A stretch of 64,000 nt of DNA, taken from Diadema setosum. Its lineage: Eukaryota > Echinodermata > Echinoidea > Diadematoida > Diadematidae. The translations under genes and the position numbers were made by a program. Under the pieces are notes generated by a model, which was not told the origin of the DNA, made no database searches, and worked only from the letters and a program-made list of their open reading frames with translations. Of the stretch, positions 23,901-32,900 are shown in pieces. The stretch lies in contig CM067075.1 in NCBI GenBank assembly GCA_033980235.1, forward strand, positions 19,046,844 through 19,110,843. Reading direction: 5' to 3'. Position 1 is the first letter of the stretch. Each line of letters opens with the position of its first letter.

Positions 23901-26900
23901 ATTCAGTGTGTTAGTGCCGCAAGTTTTTATGCCTCCGCCACAAAGTGGTGCCGGAGGCATTATTTTTTTGGGTTGTCTGTCGGTCCGTCCGTCCGCATTC
24001 GTTTACGCGATAACTTTAGTAATATTGACTGGAATTTTACCAAACTTGGTCCAAGTATAAAGTATGATGGGGCAATTAATTGATTAGATTTTGGGTGATA
24101 TCGGCCAAAGGTCAAAGGTCAAGGTCAAATCATTAAATTGTATCTGTTTACGTGATAACTCAAGACTGGATTCAGCAAATTTCACCAAAATTTGTCTGAG
24201 GATGATGTATGATGGGACAATTACTTGATTAGTTTTTGATTGAAATTGGACAGAGGTCAAAGGTCAAAGATCAAGGTCAAATCCTAAAATTTAGCTGTTT
24301 ACGTGATAACTCAAAACTGGATGAAGCAGCTTTCACCAAACTTGGTCCAAGGATGATGTATGATGGGGCAATTAGTTGAGTAGATTTTGGTGACATTGGC
24401 AAGAGGTCAAAGGTCATAAGGTCAAGGTCAAATGCTCAAAACATTGCCATTTCCCCCATATCCATGCAATGCCCGAAGGTATTATCTTGAAACTTAGTGT
24501 AGACATGTACTACTGCATATAGATTCTCCAGAGAGAGTTTCATGTCATAAGGTCAAAGGTCAAAAGGTCAAAGGTTAGGTGAATATGTTACAATTTCACT
24601 TTTCTTGCAAATGGTTCAATGTATCTTCATGGAACTTGGTACATACACATTTACTGACTGGCAGGGATTTTCTAGGGAATGTAGGGGTCATGGGTCACTA
24701 GTCAGGGGGTCAAAGGTCAAGTTCAACTCAAAATTTTACTATTTCCCTCATATACTAATATATGCAATGATACTAAAAACTTTCATCGGCTGGGGATGAT
24801 GAATAATTAATTGACTGAGCTTCGACTGATGCCTCCGCCATCATGCATGATTCTCCCAATAGGTGTATGGTACAATGTCTTCACAATGTGTTATGACAGT
24901 TTCACAAAACTGACAAAATATTGAAATGACAGGTTTGTCAGAAATATCTTGAATATCTTTCACCAATATATGGTCCAGTGATTAATAAAGAAAGGCAACG
25001 GCAGCAAGACAACTCTGCATAAGGCTTGAGAAAGTCCTCAGGAGAGGACGAAAGCTTGCCCTCTACAATTTCAAGGTTGGTTGAAGCTCAGTCGTTTAAT
25101 TAGTATATGCAATGCTTACATTATTATTTTTAAAACTAAAACTTAAATACATGTATTCCCTAATGGAGATTCTCTGAGAAATTTCCAGCCAGAAGGTCAA
25201 AGGTTAAGGGTCAAAGGTCAGGTTTAAATGCAAAAATATATATTTTATACTGTAATTACACTCTTTCTTCATACCTTGAAAATTACTCATTGACAATGCA
25301 TAAACTTATAAAAGGGTAGGTCAGAAGTCAAGTAAAAATTCTCAATTCCCCAAATACAGGTACCTGCACTCTTAGACAATTATAGCAAACCTAGTTCAAG
25401 GAAAGTGAACATTCAAGATATTTCTGACAAACCTGTCATTTCAATATTTTGTCAGTTTTTTGAAACTGTCATAACACATTGTGAAGACATTGTACCATAC
25501 ACCTATTGGGAGAATCATGCATTATGGCGGAGGCATCAGTCGCCATAGCGACATTTCTAGTTAGGAGATGTTTCATGCCGATTGGTGTCTTGTAAAGAAG
25601 AAGGAGAAGAGAGGGAGAAGGAGAAGGAGAAAACTTGTTTATTGACATATATAGAAAAAAGACATGCATTAAAGACGCTCGGTCGTCGAGAGAAAAAGCT
25701 CGCAATTGTAATTCTGAATCGTGCGCACGCCGCGCATTCCGTGCAAAATTCCCATTCACCTGTGTGTTATTGAGAGATCGAATATCACGTACGAACTAGA
25801 CCGGTTCCGAATACACGACAGCGGCCGAAGTTGCTCTCTCCTAAGCCGAACGCACGTAGTGACGCCATTCTCAATCGTTCGGCTTACAGTTTTGGAGCAA
25901 TTGGGATCTTTCTCTTGCTCATATCTCAGCGAACGAGTACGCGCGCGCCTATGCGTACGCTGGCCTGGCCACACTGCACCGATGGATTGCATGCCTAATT
26001 TTTTGTGAGATCGAGTTGAGTACGAGTAGCAAGCAATTATGTATGTTGACTGTATATAGACCCTACTTCATATACTTCGTAACATCACAGTAATTCGCAA
26101 TCGAAATATTCCAGGTCTAGTGACTGTAGAAAAATAATGAATCAATAAGCTTAGACTACAGCCTATGCTACAGCCGGGTCTACTTACTGAAGTTGACACA
26201 GCTGGATGACCTATTAGTACGGGGTCGGCTACTCGCCGTTGATATTATAACAGCTTACAGTGCAGCTCTGCCCCCGCTCATGCAGGGACAGCAATTTCGC
26301 CCCGTCTTATACCAGCACGAACCAGAGTATTTGCAGTTTGTGGGATCTACTGCTTCAATGTCAGCAGTAGACAAATCTGCGAATGATATGTCCTCTAGAT
26401 CCATCTGAGGCCGTAGCCGTAGGCCCTAAGGCGTGATATTCTTCTTTATTGCAAAAAATGAAAAGGCACACAATTACAAATTGTCAAATTATTACGAGGA
26501 TCGAGTCGCTACGCAGACGGTTACTACTGTGCATATCGGCGCTGATCTAGCGACTTACGGCACTAGCTCGCAAAATGTATACGAATCAATGAGCAGCACA
26601 CGCAAAACCGAACAATCACATCTGAGCTTGTGCCGGAGACTTGTCTCCTCGGCCTCTGTGAAGAAACATTTCGCTAATCCTCAAAATATTTTCGACAAGA
26701 CATAGTTTCGTACTCGCGCAAACTGTGTTGCAGCATCAGCAAAACGAGATTTATCCCCATTGAAATCGACGACCGGGGCGTCTTTAAGTTGTGTCGTTAT
26801 TTGTGTTTTACCACTATGAAATAACATGGACAAATATGTAGCCATTGTATATTGTGTGTTGGAATAAGTACAGCAGCACCGTAAGCAATCCACTATGAAC

Positions 26901-29900
26901 ATCCCTTCCAACGTACTTCAAGTCTTGTCAAAGCACTTCACATCTGTGGACTTACACCAAGACATCCCAGTCACATTGCTACACTCATTTAGACAGGATA
27001 ACTTGCAAAACAACCATTATTAAGTAGCAGCAAAATATAACAGTTGCTAATCATATTTTTAAAGAGAGAAAGTGAAGGAAATAGGTCTTATTATATCAAA
27101 AATTAGTTGAATCAAGTGACTGGAAATAAACTCACTGTTCGCGACGTTTCGCCAATTATCAATTGGCTTCTTCGGGCGAATTGATAATTGGCGAAACGTC
27201 GCAAACAGTGAGTTTATTTCCAGTTACTTGATTCAACTAATTTTTGATCTTGTACTTCAACTGGATGAATGAGAAGAATTTACATCAGTCTAGGTCTTAT
27301 TATGTTATTAACTCAGTCCTGTAATGGTGATTTTGATATGCATGGAATGTTATGATTCAGTTACAGTCAGTTATGACAGCTACTACCAGTACCCCCCAGT
27401 GGTCCACCTCAACATCCTCAAGACAGTACAGGCCCACCAGCAACCTATCAACACCATCCAAGCGAACAATGCACAACTCATCACAGCCAGCCAAGACTAT
27501 ACATTAAAAGTAAGATCATGTGTCTGCTAAGACTTTGGCATTGAACAGGAGGTCAGTGTTGCCATTACTGAATGACTCATCATTCCAGCTTAGAGTCGAT
27601 TTTGATGAAACTTGCAGGAAAGGTTGAGAATGACACAAGTAACAGATGATTAAATTTTGATAGTGGTCCGTCAATTTTTATGGATTTTATGAAGGATTTT
27701 CTATTTTTTGACAGGTAGGGTCAGTGAACAATTTGACCCCCCCCCCCCTTCAGATCTCGGCCGCCGATCGCTGCAAAATTTTGCTTAAAGATAGAACTGG
27801 ATGTGAACTACAAGATTACATGGTCATACAATATAAAGATATTGGCTTTCTCTTTTTAGTGAATTAATTATGCAAATTTATGCATGAAATCATATTTTCA
27901 CCTATAACTCCATTAAAAAGACTGAAGGATTGCTAAATTTTTGTGTCAGAGTTCCTCAAGACACGTCCAACAATTTTCATGCCAAAAAATAGCACAATCT
28001 AAATTAGTTTCTTTTGTTTTTTTATTTTTTTGTTAATTTCTTATGTATTTTACTGTTTTTTTGACCTTTTTAGCTCACCTGAGTCAAAGGCTATTGCGAT
28101 CGCCCTTTGTTCGGCGTGCGTCATGCGTCGTGCGTAAACTTTTTACATTTTCATCTTCTCCTTGAAAACCCCAAGACCGATATTCATCAAACTTAGCAGG
28201 TAGCATCCCTAGGGGGTTAGGAACTCAATTTGTTAAAATGGGCACCATGCCCCACCCAGGGGGCCCCCAGGGGGGCCCAAACCCCCCAAAATTAAGGAAT
28301 CTGTAAAAATCTTCTTCTCTAGAACCAGAAGTGATAGAGCTAAGTTAATACTATGAGTTAGTACATTGATGACTGTAGTTTCAAGTTTGTTCATGGCAAA
28401 ATCAGGGGTGCCCCCCTTGGGACCCAGGGGAGGGGGGGGGGGGGGGGTGGGGAAGGGTTCTAATGGGGCCTAAATTGTACATTTTCATCTTCTTCTTGAG
28501 AACCTCATGACCCATTTTCACCAAACTTGGCAGGTAGCATCCCTAGGGGGTTAGGAACTCAATTTGTCAAAATGGGCACCATGCCCCACCCAGGGGGCCC
28601 CCAGGGGGCCCAAACACCCCAAAATTAAGGAATCTGTAAAAATCTTCTTCTCCAGAACCAGAAGTGATAGAGCTAAGTTAATACTATGAGTTTGTACATT
28701 GATGACTGTAGTTTCAAGTTTGTTCATGGCAGAATCAGGGGTGCCTCCCTTGGGAACCAGGGGAGGGGGGTGAGGAGGGGTCCTAATGGGGCCTAAATTG
28801 TACATTTTTATCTTCTTCTTGAGAACCCCATGACCCATTTTCACCGAACTTGGCAGGTAGCATCCCTAGGGGGCTAGGATCTCAATTTCTTAAAATGGGC
28901 ACCATACCCCACCCAGAGGGCCCCCAGGGGGGCCCCAAACCCCCAAAATGAAGGAATCTTTAAAAATCTTCTCTAGAATCAGAAGTTATAGAGGTAAGAT
29001 AATACTATGAGTGAGTACATTAATGACTGTATTTTCAAGTTTGTTCATAGGAGATCAAGGAGTGCCCCTCTTGGGAGCAGGGGGGGGGGGGGGGGTTGGT
29101 TGAGAAGGTCCAAATGGGGACCTGAATTGTACATTTTCATCTTCTTCCTGAAAACCTCATGATGTATTTTCGTCAAACTTGGCAGGTAGCATCCCTAGGG
29201 GGTCAGGATCTCAATTTATAAATATGGGCACCATGCCCCACCCAGAGGGCCCCAGGGGGGCCCCAATCCCCCCAAATTAGGGAATCTTTAAAAATTTGGG
29301 CCCTTATTGTACAGTTTCATCTTCTACTTGAGAAGGCCTGGTCAAATTTTGGTAGAGCTGTGAATAATTTAGATTAGTGACTGCGTGAAAGATGAACTTG
29401 CGATACTCAGGTGAGTGCTAGACCAGCGGGTCTCTTGTTTTCTATTGTTTTTTGCCAAAATTTGTTGCAGGCACTTTTTCAAGCCTATCTACATTAGAAT
29501 TGATTAATTTCAATGGTTAAAAGTTGAAATAATATAATTTATATCAATTTAACAAAAAACACACAATTTGCATTGGATTTGCACACAATTTCATGAATTT
29601 GAGCTGTTTTCGGGTTGACATGCATATATGCAAAACATTACATAACTTCAGAACGGTGTACCCGGACGTCGCAAATTTGGTCTCAAATTATGCGGGAGAT
29701 TTCAGTGAAAAAAGTCATTAAACGACGCGGCAAAATCTTTGCGTGTCGCGGAATCATAGCGCGAAATGTTGAGGGGTAGTCAGAATAGGGTTAACCAACT
29801 TTGCCATTGTAAAACATCATACATTATGTATGTAAATGCATGTTCAATTCATGGATCATGGTGTGTGAGACTCGTATTCTTGGACTATCAGACAAAGAAT

Positions 29901-32900
29901 GGGGGCTTCTGGTAGCAGTGATTTCAGTGACAGTCTTGTGCCGCTGATGCAGAAGAGAGGCATATATTTTTTTTTCTTTCCTTTTTGTATGCCTCCACTG
30001 CGAAGTGTCACCGAGGGATTATTTTCGTCTTTTTTTTTTCTTAACTGATTGATGCTGCACAAGAAGACTGCAAAAGAGCTGTAACAAGAGAACTGTATCC
30101 ACTGAGCGTAACCTTCACAGCACACAGAATTCTCAAAATGCCTGCCAACCTTTCAATCGATACTAAGATGTTAATCTTCCAAACAGACTGTTAACTCCAT
30201 CATGAGATACTGGGGAATTATGAGAACAATGAATGTAATAACATCTGCCAAGATCAATAAGAATACATTCTGACTGTATACTGTTTGTGGGTGTACTCTC
30301 ATTGTGGCACTCCATTGGCATTGAGTAAAGATTAATGCAGCTTTAACAGTAAATGAAGCAACCTTCAGAGACATTCCTTCAAATGTGATGTGTTTAATAC
30401 ACATACATGTAGCTTATGTCACATAGCTGATGTTTAACACACCTCTGACTTCTGTATGTTTCTTTTGTTTTTTGTTGTTTGTTTTAGGTATTTACATTAG
30501 ATGACCTTAGTTGCAGATTCACCTTGAGGGGGCATGCTGGCAGTGTAACAGCACTCCATGTAGACAAGGTAAAAAACTATTCATTGGAAGTGTAGGGTGT
30601 ACATTGTAAGAAATGCGCTACCATAGAGCACAGAAGAGGGAGAGAGAAGGCTTTGCCGAGTTTCATTTGTACAACATGTTTCAAGAAGGGAAATATGCAT
30701 GGGTATTGGGACCGCCAAAATTGAACTTCGTAAAATGGAACATTGTAACAATGAGAGGTGATGATTCTTCACATTGTGACACAGTATATGAGATTTTTTC
30801 TGTCAAACCAAACCACTTATATGCTGTTTGACAATTTTCAACATCAGTTTCTTTATGGTGTACTTCAGGGCTTTTTTTTTTTTTTTTGTCCAAGACTCGT
30901 ATGTCCTCATTGCTAGCAGCTATAAAAACAATATCTTGCTACAGCCAATTAGTAGTAAGCATTGTTTCTGTTACCATGTAAATTGTTATTTTGCATGACA
31001 ATTTGAATGATGTGTAGGCATTATCAGCACACTTTTAACAATACACACTTACCTCAAACAAAACTCAAATGTATTAACCCATTGAGGACTAGTCCCGAGT
31101 ATACTTAGGCAGGTGTCTATGGGAAATGCATGTTGTAGCAAAATCAGTCCATCCTCAGTGGGTTAAAAAAAAGAAAAAGAAAGGAGTTTTCAAAGAGTGA
31201 GTGAATGTTTCTTGCCACCTTTCAGGATCCCTACAGCATGATAGCTAGTGGCTCCAGCGATGGTTTAGTGCGGCTGTGGGACACTATGAGAGGAGACATG
31301 GTGAAGGCTCTGAAGGGTGCAGGTGGGACGGTGTTAGGGATCACTTGTACCTCTCAGCATGTCTTGTGTGTCAGTATGGACAGTAAGCTGTGTGTCTGGA
31401 CCAGACTGCAGGGATGGATGCTACATGTCATTCAGCTGGTAAGCCTTCCGAAATATGTATTCATTCAAAGTCATTCATTCATTCAAGCATATGGCACAAT
31501 GTGCCTGGTTGATACCGTTTGCTGAGTAGTCACAAATGATGCCCTTTATTACACTGAGAGAAAACTCTCCTTCAGTCCAGTGGCCATATCCCTGTGGATA
31601 TTTTGCTCAGAGTTTAGTGGCATTGATCTTTTGCTACTGATTCATTACTTGAATGTTACCTACCCTTCAGTAGGAGGGTTTCAGTTTGAATCAAATCAAA
31701 GATAACTCTTGCCCTCGTACTACTGTACACATTAAAAGAGAATGAAATCCGAATATACACTATATGTGATTTGAGGGAATGCAGCAACATTTTAATAGTA
31801 GAACACATTAGCGAAGTATGAGGGAAATTGGACAATCTGTTCAAAGGTTATGCAACTTATAAAGCTTTGGTGCACCAATCACTAGATGGCGCATGTATGG
31901 AAAATGATATAAAGAAATTATAAAGAACATTCATTGTCTGCATGGACCAATCAAAATGAAGTATATATTGAAATGTCTCTTTTTGTGCCATGTTTGTGTA
32001 GGACCAGGGATGTAGCACTAGTGTGGCCACTCTGAATGACAAACTGATGATTACTGGTGCTCAGGTGAGTTTTGGTGGATTCTCTTTGATAGACTGGTTA
32101 AAGCCTGTCTGATTTCTGTGCAGTTTACAGCTTGAGTTGAATCTAGTCATATTCATTATCAGTATCAAATCACTTGTTCTGTGTCTTACCAAGCCACAGA
32201 CTTGCAACTGAATTGATGGCATATTTGAGAGATGGCTCTCTCATGTAATCACGGTTTTGTCTGCAGTCATGTGTGAATATATATCAGAATGAATAGGAAT
32301 AGTTAGGTCCATACAGCTCTTTACAAAGGAATGCTGACTGATAACAAAGGAAGGGGTAGTTATGAGGGCAAACATACTTTCTGGCTGCTTTTGAATTTAC
32401 TATTGGTAAAATCACGTAAAGAGACTAAGTTTTTTAAATGCAGACTTTTCGCTTGTATTGAAGTGCAAGTTGATTTTGTTGTTGTTTATGTTGCATTTTT
32501 AGCCATGGTTTACCAATACAATTCTTTTTTCCTATTTGTAAATGGATAGAAGTGATTTATAGTTGGCACAATAGTCATCATGTTATTCTTAATCATCACT
32601 CATTGACAACATACATGAAAATGTCCATGTATGCCTTGTTTAGTGACCTTGCTTGTCAACAGTGCAAAAGGATACAAATTGGCTCCAGTGCAGTGCAGTA
32701 GAATAAGTTTCTTTAAGTACCAAGGATACTGAGAGATCTATTTCACTCCCTTACCTGGCTGCAATATTAGTCTACCTTGCCTTCATATCTTGCCTGTACC
32801 CAATAAACTGAGAATAATGGACCAATTGTGATTTTCGTGATTCTAGGGTTACCTGATTGTGTGGGACATCATGAGTGGAGAACCAATCAGAGAGTTAAAC

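Noticed and set aside
24990..25070. Bona fide hammerhead ribozyme
   Set aside because: A stem followed by GAAA is present, but the CUGAUGA core box is not, so only a resemblance is claimed.
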